From CALARM01 sp036746235 (GTDB taxonomy: Bacteria; Vulcanimicrobiota; SpSt-956; JAKJGF01): a stretch of 64,000 nucleotides of DNA. How positions within the stretch are numbered: the first letter of the stretch is position 1; the number at the start of each line of letters is the position of its first letter. The stretch covers positions 36,058-100,057 of the forward strand of contig DAIOEN010000002.1 in the NCBI GenBank assembly GCA_036746235.1. Reading direction: 5' to 3'. A model generated the notes under the pieces. The model ran no database searches, was not told the origin of the DNA, and was given only the letters and a program-made list of their open reading frames with translations. Shown here piece by piece: positions 1-8,819 of the stretch. A program made the position numbers and the translations under genes.

Positions 1-643
1 TACCTGCCTGATATGTGAGAAGTGATACAAGACCATCAAGAAGTGATATATCAATCTTTTGCCCTTTTCCGGTTTTCTCTCTTGAAATAAGAGCGAGTAA
101 TATACCCTGAAAGGCATAAATAGCAGCCATAAGATCCGCTATTGACGTACCTACTTTATACGGAGAACCTTCAGAGTCTCCTGTTAAACTCATAAATCCT
201 GAGATTCCCTGAATAACAACATCATATCCCGGACGGGATCTGTAAGGCCCTGTCTGACCGTAACCTGAGACAGAAGTATAAATTATTCCGGGGTTTATCT
301 TCTTTACTTCCTCATAGGACAGGCCTATTTTTTCCATATAACCGGGACGGAAATTTTCAACCAGTACATCAGCTTTTTTAATAAGTTCCATTATAATTTT
401 ATGCCCTTTTTCTGTTTTCAAATTTACTGTAATGCTCTTTTTATTACGATTGAAACTGAAAAAATAAACACTTTCACCATTTATAAAAGGAGGGCCAAAT
501 TCTCTGGAATCGTCGCCTTTACCGGGTTGTTCCACTTTTATAACATCTGCTCCCATATCACCTAAAAGCATAGTGCAATAGGGACCTGCTATAAGACGGG
601 AAAAATCAAGAACTTTTATAGATTCAAGAGGCATGTGTGTCAT
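1..643 (-). CDS. CaiB/BaiF-type CoA-transferase, 3' end beyond window
   Basis: Partial class III (formyl-CoA/carnitine type) CoA-transferase; about 214 N-terminal residues are present and the gene runs off the window at base 1. These enzymes move CoA between carboxylic acids through an aspartyl-CoA intermediate. Visible family signatures are LDFSRLIAGPYCTMLLGDMG near residues 12-31, VENFRPGYMEKIG near 95-107, GYGQTGPY near 128-135 and a conserved Asp at about residue 170 (TSIADLMAA), where the formyl-CoA transferase nucleophile lies. I chose the ATG at 643, which sits 15 nt after the amidase stop; a second in-frame ATG at 634 is possible and neither has a strong ribosome site. It probably shares a transcript with the amidase upstream. 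The acyl substrate cannot be inferred. Confidence 0.88.
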   Translation of the reverse strand, partial: MTHMPLESIKVLDFSRLIAGPYCTMLLGDMGADVIKVEQPGKGDDSREFGPPFINGESVYFFSFNRNKKSITVNLKTEKGHKIIMELIKKADVLVENFRPGYMEKIGLSYEEVKKINPGIIYTSVSGYGQTGPYRSRPGYDVVIQGISGFMSLTGDSEGSPYKVGTSIADLMAAIYAFQGILLALISREKTGKGQKIDISLLDGLVSLLTYQAG

Positions 644-658
644 ATATATTATCAGATA

Positions 659-2104
659 CTACGTATCTTCTCTCCTTTCTATTGTATCCACCACAGGTGG
701 TCGTCTTTTATAAACTTCTGTTTCACCTTCAAAAGCAGAGGCAATCTGCAGTAAACCCAGTTCGTCCTTATGACGTCCTACAATTTGAAGTCCTACAGGT
801 AATCCTTCATCTGTAAAGCCACATGGTACTGCTATGGCAGGATTACCTGCCAGTGATATGTAATAACAGGTCTTCTGCCAGTCTATATAAGTTACCATGT
901 TTACACCCTGAATTTCTTTTACATATTCCTGGTTTATGTCAAAGGGTATTACCTGACTTACAGGAAGTATGAAAAACTCATATTTTTCCATAAAAAGCCT
1001 TATTCTGTGATAGAGTTCTGTTCTTATACGCTCTGCACTGGCAAGCTGTGGGCCTGTTATCCTTTCACCTTCTTCTATATTTTTCAGCAGTGTATATTTA
1101 AATTTATTTTTTTTCAGATTTTCTCCCAGAATAAGTTCATAATCCCAGGCTCTCCATGCTTTATAAGCCTTATCTGCACCGGTAAAATCAGGCTCATTGT
1201 CTTCCACCTTACAACCGAGTGACTGGAAAACTTTTTTCTGACTGTCTACAATTTTCTTTACTTCCGGTTCAAAAGGGAGGCCTCCCAGGTCTATTGCCCA
1301 TGCTATATTTACTCCCTTAAAGTTACGTTTCATAGAACGGGAAAACATATGTCCCTCTTCCTGTATTGATATGGGAGATCTACTGTCAGGTCCTGCCATG
1401 ACGGAAAGAAGGAGAGCCACATCCCCTACGGTTCTCGCCATAGGTCCTGCCACTGAGAAACTGTTCCATCCGTCCGATACAGGCCATATGGGAATACGCC
1501 CCGGAGAGGTACGCATACCGACGACATTGCAAAAACTGGCAGGATTTCTGAGAGAACCTGCAGCATCAGTGCCTGTTGCAAGAGGCACCATACCGCATGC
1601 CAGTGCCACAGCAGATCCGCCGCTACTTCCGCCGCAGGTTTTTGTCATATCATAGGGATTAAAGGTTTTACCGAAAACACTGTTAAAGGTCTGGCTCCCC
1701 GCTCCGAATTCAGAGGTATTTGTCTTCCCTATAGTAATTGCTCCTGCTTTTTTTATTCTTTCTACCGGTATACAGTCGAAGTCAGGAATATTGTCTTTAT
1801 ATGCAAGAGAACCATAGGTTGTTTTGATATCTGCTGTTTCAAGCAGATCTTTATGTGCTACAGGGATACCCTGAAGAGGCCCTGTCACTTTACCTCTGTC
1901 AACATCTACTGCCTGCTTTAGAGCTTTTTCACCGGCAAGTGTAACAATGGCATTTACTTTCGGATTTAATTGCTCAATCTGAAGAAGATGTGCTTCCATA
2001 ACCTCCAGAGCCGAAAGGTCTCTGTTTCTGATATGACTGATTATTTCCGTGGCAGTCATAAAACAGATCTCAGAGGATTTAATAGATTTCTCGGAAATTA
2101 CCAT
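659..2104 (-). CDS. Amidase-signature family hydrolase
   Basis: A 481-residue amidase-signature enzyme that hydrolyses a C-N amide bond through a Ser-cisSer-Lys triad. Predicted triad: Lys85 (PVAHKDL), Ser160 (first Ser of GGSSGGS) and Ser184 (TDAAGSLRNPAS); the 24-residue spacing between the serines matches the family. The ATG at 2104 lies 8 nt after AGGAGGT; a longer start would overlap the upstream response-regulator gene. The motif TDAAGS replaces the common TDTGGS. There are no gatB or gatC neighbours, so this is probably a catabolic or detoxifying amidase rather than a tRNA amidotransferase subunit. The following CoA-transferase suggests that the acid released may be activated to a CoA ester; that link is inference. 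Confidence 0.92.
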   Translation of the reverse strand: MVISEKSIKSSEICFMTATEIISHIRNRDLSALEVMEAHLLQIEQLNPKVNAIVTLAGEKALKQAVDVDRGKVTGPLQGIPVAHKDLLETADIKTTYGSLAYKDNIPDFDCIPVERIKKAGAITIGKTNTSEFGAGSQTFNSVFGKTFNPYDMTKTCGGSSGGSAVALACGMVPLATGTDAAGSLRNPASFCNVVGMRTSPGRIPIWPVSDGWNSFSVAGPMARTVGDVALLLSVMAGPDSRSPISIQEEGHMFSRSMKRNFKGVNIAWAIDLGGLPFEPEVKKIVDSQKKVFQSLGCKVEDNEPDFTGADKAYKAWRAWDYELILGENLKKNKFKYTLLKNIEEGERITGPQLASAERIRTELYHRIRLFMEKYEFFILPVSQVIPFDINQEYVKEIQGVNMVTYIDWQKTCYYISLAGNPAIAVPCGFTDEGLPVGLQIVGRHKDELGLLQIASAFEGETEVYKRRPPVVDTIERREDT

Positions 2105-2136
2105 TAAAAAATACCTCCTGAATTTATAGAACAAAA

Positions 2137-2766
2137 TCAAACAAGTTTATGTTGGATTACATACCTTATAACATCGGAATTATTTTTCATTTTCATTTTC
2201 TTTAACATTCTGGTTTTATAGGTGCTGATGGTTTTGAGACTCAGAGACAGTTCATCTGCAATATGTTTTATAGATTTCCCCGAACCTATCATACACATGA
2301 TAAAAAACTCCCGACCTGAAAGAATTTCATGAGGTAATTTACTGTTGTCCTGTTCCAGGTTAAGAGCCAGTAATTCCGCTGCGGAAGGTGTAATATATTT
2401 TTTCCCCTCTCTTACAATGCGAATGGCATCTGTTAATTTATCGGGAAGACTTTCCTTTGTAATATATCCTGATGCCCCTGCCTGAAAAGATTTTATGGCA
2501 TATTGTTCTTCTGAATACATACTTAATATGAGAACAGGTATATTTATTTTTTTAGTCTTTAATTCTTTTAAAACCTCAAGACCGTTCATATCAGGAAGAG
2601 ATAAATCAAGTAAAATAAGATCATATCTGTGACATTTAATCTTTTTTAATACTTCCAGACCTCTGTCCGCTTCATCTGCTACAGTAATATCTTCTGTCTC
2701 TTCCAGTATCTGTTTTAAACCTCTGCGTACAATCGGGTGATCATCAACTACAAGTATTCTCGTCAT
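2137..2766 (-). CDS. NarL/FixJ-type response regulator
   Basis: A 209-residue two-domain response regulator. The receiver domain (about 1-120) carries the acidic pair Asp8/Asp9, phospho-acceptor Asp54 (LILLDLSLPD) and Lys104 (SGYITKE). A LuxR-type helix-turn-helix fills residues 144-209 (SGREFFIMCMIGSG, then IADELSLSLKTISTYKTRM). It should bind DNA when phosphorylated by a sensor kinase; no kinase is adjacent. The amidase start follows its stop by 32 nt, so the two genes are probably co-transcribed. The start ATGACG at 2766 has only a weak AAAGG upstream. Confidence 0.93.
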   Translation of the reverse strand: MTRILVVDDHPIVRRGLKQILEETEDITVADEADRGLEVLKKIKCHRYDLILLDLSLPDMNGLEVLKELKTKKINIPVLILSMYSEEQYAIKSFQAGASGYITKESLPDKLTDAIRIVREGKKYITPSAAELLALNLEQDNSKLPHEILSGREFFIMCMIGSGKSIKHIADELSLSLKTISTYKTRMLKKMKMKNNSDVIRYVIQHKLV

Positions 2767-2819
2767 AAGTTTTATATATACCTTTACAGTGTTTCTACCG
2801 GCACATAGAATTTATAAGG

Positions 2820-3965
2820 TTAAATTTTCTGAAGGGCCATTTTTTTTAAAGATATTCCTCTTTTATCGCCACAATCATATTCTATAACCCTGTCTGCACA
2901 TGTAATGGCTGAAGCATAATTACTCTGATAATATAATATTAAACCTTTACAGTACCATATATTCGAGGAGAAGGGCTTCTTTTTTAGTTCTTCGTCATAA
3001 TAATCAAGGGCTCTTTTATATATGGAAGAGTCCATAGAAAAGGAGGTGTCAAAACATTCAAAGGCTTTTTCATATTCATTCATAGAGGCCAGCACACAAC
3101 CCCTGTTAAACCACAGATCAGGGCTTTCGTAGCCGGTACGGAGCATCATATCAAAACATGTAAGCGCTTCTTCGTATTGTCCGATATGTGACAGTGCAGA
3201 GCCTTTATTGCTCAATACTATCACATCGTTACGGTCAAAGTAGAGAGCTTTATTGAAATATATAATAGAAGCCTCATAATGTTCCTGATAATATAAAACA
3301 GTGCCTTTGTTGAAAAATGCTTCTTTAAAGGAAGGGTTAATATCAATAATAGTGTCAAAACATTTGATTGCTTCTTCATATTTATAGAGATTAATCAGTG
3401 CAACTCCTTTGTTATTAAGAGCCATTATATTGTTATTGTCTATCTCTAAAATCCTGTTATAAGAGTTTATTGCCTCTTCATATCTCCCCAGTTCATCCAG
3501 AGCAGAGCCAAGATTGTTCCACAGGTTTATATCCTTACTGTCAATCTTCAGAGCATGATAAAAAGAGGTAACAGCTTCATCATATTTTTTCAGATTAACC
3601 AGAATAATAGCTTTTGTTTTCAGAGTGTCAATATCATAAGGATCAAGTTCGAGAACTCTGTTATAACATTCAAGTGCTTCTTCGTATTTTCCCATACTGG
3701 CAAGGGTAGCCCCTTTGTTATACCAGCCTTCTTTCAGATAAGGATCTATTTTTATGACTCTGTCATAATATTTACCGGCTTCTTCATATTTTCCAAGTCC
3801 TGCAAGACGACAGCCTCTTCTGTTAACAGCCTTTATATCTTCATCTTCAAATTCCATAACTCTGTCATAACACCTGAGTATTTCCTGATGTTCGCCGTCA
3901 TGACATACAATAATACTGTCTTCCACTTTAATATCCGTATTTGTTATGAAACCTGTAAAACTCAT
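2820..3965 (-). CDS. TPR-repeat protein, 381 residues
   Basis: A soluble protein made almost entirely of tetratricopeptide repeats: about ten 34-residue units from residue 25 on, with the usual W/L-G-Y-A-P spacing (for example KYEEAGKYYDRVIKIDP and KYEEALECYNRVLELDP). It has no signal peptide, membrane helix or catalytic domain. TPRs form superhelical scaffolds for protein binding; the partner is unknown. The start is well placed after AGAAGGTG. A 53-nt gap separates it from the response regulator, so they may be co-transcribed. One of five long TPR proteins in this window. Confidence 0.93.
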   Translation of the reverse strand: MSFTGFITNTDIKVEDSIIVCHDGEHQEILRCYDRVMEFEDEDIKAVNRRGCRLAGLGKYEEAGKYYDRVIKIDPYLKEGWYNKGATLASMGKYEEALECYNRVLELDPYDIDTLKTKAIILVNLKKYDEAVTSFYHALKIDSKDINLWNNLGSALDELGRYEEAINSYNRILEIDNNNIMALNNKGVALINLYKYEEAIKCFDTIIDINPSFKEAFFNKGTVLYYQEHYEASIIYFNKALYFDRNDVIVLSNKGSALSHIGQYEEALTCFDMMLRTGYESPDLWFNRGCVLASMNEYEKAFECFDTSFSMDSSIYKRALDYYDEELKKKPFSSNIWYCKGLILYYQSNYASAITCADRVIEYDCGDKRGISLKKMALQKI

Positions 3966-4369
3966 AATAACACCTTCTCTTTAATTTATATGAAATACCC
4001 TTTGAAATCAGGGAGAAATTCATTTCTATGACACTATAATATAAAGGAGAAGTAAAAAATATAGGGGAATAACTTATTTTCCTGTAGGACTTTTGCTATT
4101 TCATGTGACAGAAATATGCTATTTGAAGTATCTGAAATATATTACAAAGCTACAAAAAAGTCAGCCAGAGCCAGTAAAAAGGAAATCATATGGAGATGCC
4201 GAATAATATTATAATCAGGTTCATAAAAATCATTTATCGTGAAGCGTGAGTGGAAGATTGTCTTTACGATTCACTTAATTTCTAAATTACAGAAACATAA
4301 TGAAGGGGGGAATTCGTTGATTACAAATGTTATACGGATTTCTATAACATAAATCATCGAAATAATAAT
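3966..4369. other. Divergent intergenic region
   Basis: The region between two divergent genes. No open frame here looks like a gene. It holds a GTGA/TCAC heptad hairpin (4237-4278). An 11-codon frame (TTG at 4317, reading MITNVIRISIT) follows a strong AAGGGGGG and stops 17 nt before the next gene. Confidence 0.6.
4237..4278. repeat. Heptad hairpin (GTGA arm / TCAC arm)
   Basis: The 5' arm ATCGTGAAGCGTGAG pairs imperfectly with the 3' arm TTTACGATTCACTT. It has the same polarity as the other heptad hairpins in the window. Confidence 0.5.
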
Positions 4370-5491
4370 ATGTTCTTAAAAGCAGTTTTTCCGGGCAAAT
4401 ATATCCAGGGTGAAGGAATTCTTGCCAGATTACCGGAATGGATTAAATTACTGGGTAAAAAAGGATTAATTATCGCATCCCCTACGGCAAAAAATAAAAT
4501 TCTTCCCCGATACATCGATGCTTCAACTGAAGACTCAATCTATATCGAGTCCTTTAACAGGGAGTGCTGTGAAAATGAATTAAATCGTATTTCCAGTATT
4601 GTTACCGGTAAACATGTAGATGTTATCGCAGGTATGGGCGGCGGTAAGGCTATAGATACAGCAAAAATTATTGCCGATCGTCATAATATCCCTGTAATTA
4701 TTGTTCCAACCATTGCATCAACTGATGCGCCATGCAGTGGCTGCGCTGTCCTTTACTCCGAGGAAGGGCATTTTCAATCAGTTTATTATCAAAAAATGAA
4801 TCCCCAGATAGTTCTGGTTGATATGACGGTCATTGCCAGTGCTCCTCCGCGATTTCTGATTGCCGGTATGGGAGATGCACTTGCCACATGGTTTGAAGCC
4901 AGATCGTGCGAACGGACCAGATCACAGAATGCATGCGGCGGATATAGCACAATGACAGGCCTCAATCTTGCCAGACTATGTTATGATACACTGCTGTTGT
5001 ACGGCCTGGATGCTAAAATCGCCTGCGAAAAACATATTATCACACCGGCTCTGAATCATATTGTAGAGGCAAATATACTCCTGAGCGGAATCGGTTTCGA
5101 AAGCTCCGGCCTGGCGGCAGCTCATTCCATTCATAACGGCCTCACTGCTCTGGAAGAAACCCATTCTTTCTATCATGGAGAAAAAGTAGCCTTCGGTGTT
5201 TTAGCAGGTCTTCATCTTACAGATGCATCTCCTCAGGAAATGAGAGAAGTCTACAGCTTCTGCGAGAAAATTGGCCTGCCCACTACTATGGCAGATATTG
5301 GTCTAAAAAATATTGACAGGAATAAACTGATGAAAGTTGCGGTGAAAGCCTGCGATCCGATGGAAGCCATTCATCATGAAGCAGGAATTATTACTCCGGA
5401 AAAAGTTCTTAATGCTATGATCGCTGCAGATGCTATCGGTGAATCAAGAAAAAGTAATAATGACTTGATTGCAAAATGGCATAAGTCCTGA
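4370..5491 (+). CDS. gldA: Glycerol dehydrogenase (iron-containing ADH family)
   Basis: A 373-residue NAD-dependent glycerol dehydrogenase homologue, oxidising glycerol to dihydroxyacetone. It shows PGKYIQG at the N-terminus, the nucleotide-binding GMGGGKAIDTAK (88-99), STDAPCS (118-123) and predicted metal ligands Asp169 (GMGDAL), His252 (AAHSIHNG) and His269 (YHGEKVAFG), spaced as in characterised GldA proteins. Length is normal for the family. It stands alone on the plus strand with no dhaK or glpF neighbour, and by eye is richer in G+C than its neighbours, which hints at acquisition from elsewhere. The ATG has no adjacent Shine-Dalgarno; the strong AAGGGGGG upstream serves a short leader frame instead. 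1,2-diol substrates are also possible. Confidence 0.93.
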   Translation: MFLKAVFPGKYIQGEGILARLPEWIKLLGKKGLIIASPTAKNKILPRYIDASTEDSIYIESFNRECCENELNRISSIVTGKHVDVIAGMGGGKAIDTAKIIADRHNIPVIIVPTIASTDAPCSGCAVLYSEEGHFQSVYYQKMNPQIVLVDMTVIASAPPRFLIAGMGDALATWFEARSCERTRSQNACGGYSTMTGLNLARLCYDTLLLYGLDAKIACEKHIITPALNHIVEANILLSGIGFESSGLAAAHSIHNGLTALEETHSFYHGEKVAFGVLAGLHLTDASPQEMREVYSFCEKIGLPTTMADIGLKNIDRNKLMKVAVKACDPMEAIHHEAGIITPEKVLNAMIAADAIGESRKSNNDLIAKWHKS

Positions 5492-5664
5492 AAAAATATT
5501 TTCCAGGTAATTATTTTTTCTATTTACAAGATTTAATATTTCATTTCGAAATTCGAAACACATAATCCGTAACAAAAAATAACAATATAACAAAAACAAT
5601 CGCCCATGTGAACCTTACCGCTCAGGAAAATTTGAGAGAAAAATTTTTTTAAAATATTCGTAAC

Positions 5665-5699
5665 AACAAAAAACAGGCTATAACAGCCTGTTTTTGTTA
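5665..5699. terminator. Bidirectional intrinsic terminator
   Basis: A stem AACAAAAAACAGGCT / AGCCTGTTTTTGTT with a short loop, flanked by A and T runs on both sides. It lies between the convergent glycerol dehydrogenase and ftsZ genes and could end both transcripts. Confidence 0.85.
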
Positions 5700-5721
5700 A
5701 AATATAAAAACCTGCAGGGAA

Positions 5722-6849
5722 TTAATTTTTCTTAAATTTTTGCAGGAAAGACGGTATGGAAACATTTGTGTCCCTGTCCTGGGGCTGGTTACTATCCATA
5801 AATGAAGGCAGAGTTATTGTAGATGTTCTGTATGGAGAAACTTCCTGAATCTTCTTTATTATCTTCTCTTTTATTGGCAATATATTTCCTTCTACATTCT
5901 TTGTAAAACCGGTTGCCACTACGATAACCTTAACCTTTTCACCCATAGTTTCATCACAGGCTGTTCCGAAAATAACGATTGCTTCAGGGTCTGCCGCATC
6001 TGCTATAAGGTCTGCGGCGGCATTAATCTCCGTAAGAGTCAGATCTTCTCCACCTGTTATATTAAACAGCACAGATCTGGCGCCATTTATGTTTGTTTCA
6101 AGAAGAGGACTTGAAATAGCAGCTTTTGCTGCATCAACAGATCTGTTATCTCCCTGGCCCGTACCTATACCCATCCAGGCAGTGCCTGCATTGCTCATAA
6201 TAGTTTTAACATCTGCAAAATCCAGATTTATTTCTCCCGGCATAACTATCAAATCAGAAATACCCTGCACAGCCTGCCTTAAAATATCATCTGCTTCCCT
6301 CAAAGCCTCCCGAAAGGTCGTCTTTCTTTCTACTACCTGGAGGAGTCTGTCATTGGGAATGGTAATAAGAGTATCAACTCGCTGCTCAAATCTTCCTATT
6401 CCTTCTTCGGCAAGCTTCATCTTATGTCTGAGTTCAAAGGCAAAAGGTTTTGTGACAACACCTACAGTAAGAGCACCGGTGCTTCTGGCTATTTCAGCAA
6501 CAACAGGAGCTCCCCCTGTTCCCGTACCTCCCCCCATGCCTGCTGTAATAAAAACCATATCTGCACCGTATATGGCATTGGCAATATCCTCTCTGTTTTC
6601 CTCGGCAGCCTTCTGTCCTATTTCAGGTCTGGCACCTGCACCGAGACCTCTTGTAAGTTTAATCCCTATCTGTATTTTAAGATCGGCTTTACACATATCC
6701 AGAGCCTGGGCATCAGTATTTATGGCTATAAATTCAACACCCTGTACGCCCATTTCTATCATTCTGCCAACTGCATTACACCCGCCTCCACCTACACCTA
6801 TTACCTTAATAACAGCCTGTTTTTTTATATCTTCATTATCAATATTCAT
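5722..6849 (-). CDS. ftsZ: Cell division GTPase FtsZ
   Basis: A 375-residue tubulin-like GTPase that polymerises into the division ring. It shows VGGGGCNAVGRM (19-30), NTDAQAL (44-50), the signature GGGTGTG (106-112) and the T7 loop GEINLDFADVKTIM. The C-terminal tail ends in SIPSFLQKFKKN, a recognisable membrane-tether-binding peptide. A second similar motif, LPSFMDS, lies about 18 residues earlier. The start at 6849 has AAAGGAG. It is not in a dcw cluster: no ftsA, ftsQ or mur genes lie nearby, so it is probably transcribed alone from the AT-rich region upstream. Confidence 0.97.
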   Translation of the reverse strand: MNIDNEDIKKQAVIKVIGVGGGGCNAVGRMIEMGVQGVEFIAINTDAQALDMCKADLKIQIGIKLTRGLGAGARPEIGQKAAEENREDIANAIYGADMVFITAGMGGGTGTGGAPVVAEIARSTGALTVGVVTKPFAFELRHKMKLAEEGIGRFEQRVDTLITIPNDRLLQVVERKTTFREALREADDILRQAVQGISDLIVMPGEINLDFADVKTIMSNAGTAWMGIGTGQGDNRSVDAAKAAISSPLLETNINGARSVLFNITGGEDLTLTEINAAADLIADAADPEAIVIFGTACDETMGEKVKVIVVATGFTKNVEGNILPIKEKIIKKIQEVSPYRTSTITLPSFMDSNQPQDRDTNVSIPSFLQKFKKN

Positions 6850-7238
6850 ATTCTGCTCCTTTCCCGCAAATAGACGGAGTTAATCTATCTATCACATTAC
6901 TTATAATCTTCAGAAAATTCTAAAATAATTAAAATTATATCATAAAATCTTCCATCCGTTACATATTTAAATAACTTTATATTTTCACTATATGAATCCA
7001 TTTATATCAGGGCTCTTTGAGTTAACAAAACTATTGGTTTAAAAAAATTTCAGTAAAACATGTTCATATAAAGTTTTTTTGAAATGTTATATACAAAGGA
7101 ATTTTCTATTTTTTATAGAATTTTGCATTTATAAAAATTTCGACTGTGTGATAAATTTTGTGTAAACCTCTCTTGAAGTCTTGTTTTATGGTAAATTTAC
7201 ACAAAATATCTTGCAGTCTCTAAATTTCAGGTGATGTT
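6850..7238. promoter_or_regulatory. Divergent regulatory region with 12-bp inverted repeat
   Basis: A non-coding, very AT-rich region between ftsZ and the zinc-protein operon. It contains a perfect inverted repeat ATTTTGTGTAAA (7155-7166) / TTTACACAAAAT (7196-7207). Between the arms lie TTGAAG (7173-7178) and the motif TTATGGTAAA. This could be an operator over the promoter of the 7239 gene, although the -10 is weak. Confidence 0.5.
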
Positions 7239-7547
7239 ATGCAGGAACAGGGTAGATGTAACTTTATACCGGGAAAAATTCTTACACGTCAGTGTCCGAA
7301 TAAAGCAACATGTCGCTGTCTGAAATGCAATAGAGATATGTGTAATGAGCATGCCATGCCTACCAGCGCAGGTATTATGTGTGTTGAATGTACTGCAGGT
7401 AAACCTTTAACGCCATTTCACGAAGAAGATATTTATACAGATGAAGAAATGGCATTGTTTGATAGAAATCATGCTTTATGGGCAGGCGATGCAGGCAGTC
7501 TGTACGACTCTCTCGGTCTTAAAGACGATCAGTTTGATGCAAGTTAA
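7239..7547 (+). CDS. Small cysteine-rich zinc-binding protein
   Basis: A 102-residue protein with a dense metal-binding pattern: Cys7, Cys19, Cys25, Cys27, Cys30, Cys35, His38, Cys48 and Cys51. The CRCLKC...CNEH...CVEC layout resembles a B-box-type zinc finger. The C-terminal half is acidic and lacks cysteines. There is no signal peptide. The start follows AGGTGAT. It ends 18 nt before the glycosyltransferase gene, so the two are probably co-transcribed from the inverted-repeat promoter region. The function is not recognisable; a protein-interaction or regulatory role is the most one can say. Confidence 0.8.
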   Translation: MQEQGRCNFIPGKILTRQCPNKATCRCLKCNRDMCNEHAMPTSAGIMCVECTAGKPLTPFHEEDIYTDEEMALFDRNHALWAGDAGSLYDSLGLKDDQFDAS

Positions 7548-7565
7548 CAGAAAGGGTTATTTGAA

Positions 7566-8705
7566 ATGAAAATAGTCCTTCTTTCCCACTCCTATCCTCC
7601 GTCCATAGGAGGAGTGGCAACTTCTGTAAAAAGACTGGCACTAATGTTAAAAGAAAAAGGATTTTCCGTCTTTATTTCCACTTTATCAGGCAAACTGTTA
7701 CCGGGACAGGAACAGGAACATATTGAAGAGGACCTTACATTATATCATCTCGGAAAATTTCCGGTCACATCCGATACGAAAGCCTCATGGTTTGAGCAAT
7801 TATGCAGGATTATAGATAAACATAAGATTGATATTGTCCATTCATATTATGCTTCAAGAGCCGGTTTTACAGGAACTACGGCGGCAAAATTCAAAGGAAT
7901 AAAATCAGTTGTAAGTATAAGAGGTAATGATCTCGAAAAGGACATGTTCTGCGGAAGCGATTTTCCTCTTATAGAATGGACTCTGAAAAACTGCTCCTCT
8001 GTGACATGCGTATCGGAAAACCTGAAAGCTCTTGCCTCTATCATAATTCCTGAAAAAAAAATAGATCTTATTTATAATTCTGTAAATACTTCTCTCTTTA
8101 AGAAAAATCTACGTGACAGAGCGATTTTTTCCGATTTATCCATTCACGAAGGTGAACCTGTTATAGGTTTTATCGGAGAAGGTAAGGCAAAAAAAGGAAT
8201 TTATAGCCTTCTTAAAGCTTTCTCACAGGTTCTGGAACAGAGAAAAAGCCATCTTTTTTTAATAGGCAGAATGAGACACGAAATGGCTGATATGATAAAA
8301 TTCTTCAGAGAAGAAAATAAATTATTTAATCGTTATTTACATATACTCCCTCCTGTTCTGCCCGAATATATTATCAAGTGTTACAATCTTCTTGATATAT
8401 TTATTATGCCTTCCCTGAGAGACGGCATGCCAAACGCAATACTTGAAGCCATGGCATGTGAACTCCCCGTTATTACAACATCGGCAGGAGCCATACCGGA
8501 ACTGGTAAAAAACGAAAAAACCGGTATAATAGTAGAACCGGGGAATATAGATAAATTAACGTCCAGTATGATAAAACTAATTGACAGTAAAGAATTAAGA
8601 GAAGAGATGGGTAAAAAAGGAAGAGAAAGAGTAATAGAACATTTCTCACCATCTAAAGAAGTGGAGAAAAATATTACAATTTATAATAAACTGGTAAAAA
8701 GTTAA
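7566..8705 (+). CDS. GT4-family glycosyltransferase
   Basis: A 379-residue GT-B-fold glycosyltransferase of the GT4 family, transferring a sugar from a nucleotide donor with retention. The N-terminal acceptor domain begins SHSYPPSIGGVATSVKRL. The donor domain shows GFIGEGKAKKG (201-211) and PSLRDGMPNAILEAMACELP (282-301). In the family's E-x7-E signature the first Glu is Asp286 here and the second is Glu294, so spacing is kept. Cytosolic or peripheral membrane. The acceptor is unknown; no capsule or O-antigen cluster lies nearby. Confidence 0.92.
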   Translation: MKIVLLSHSYPPSIGGVATSVKRLALMLKEKGFSVFISTLSGKLLPGQEQEHIEEDLTLYHLGKFPVTSDTKASWFEQLCRIIDKHKIDIVHSYYASRAGFTGTTAAKFKGIKSVVSIRGNDLEKDMFCGSDFPLIEWTLKNCSSVTCVSENLKALASIIIPEKKIDLIYNSVNTSLFKKNLRDRAIFSDLSIHEGEPVIGFIGEGKAKKGIYSLLKAFSQVLEQRKSHLFLIGRMRHEMADMIKFFREENKLFNRYLHILPPVLPEYIIKCYNLLDIFIMPSLRDGMPNAILEAMACELPVITTSAGAIPELVKNEKTGIIVEPGNIDKLTSSMIKLIDSKELREEMGKKGRERVIEHFSPSKEVEKNITIYNKLVKS

Positions 8706-8819
8706 TCCGAGGTGTACATCTGTATGTTATAATAAATAATTCTCCCGTTACACCTTACCGGTCAGAAAAAAATAAATTATAAGAAAAACCGACTATAATC
8801 TAAAAGGGGGGGCTATCTT

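Noticed and set aside
1371..1655. Open frames on the opposite strand of clear genes (for example 6089-6883, 22818-23153, 43613-44018)
   Set aside because: They mirror well-identified genes, lack ribosome sites and show biased, unprotein-like composition.
659..2140. Longer amidase beginning at 2140
   Set aside because: It would overlap the response-regulator gene and place AGGAGGT inside the coding sequence; the ATG at 2104 is correctly spaced.
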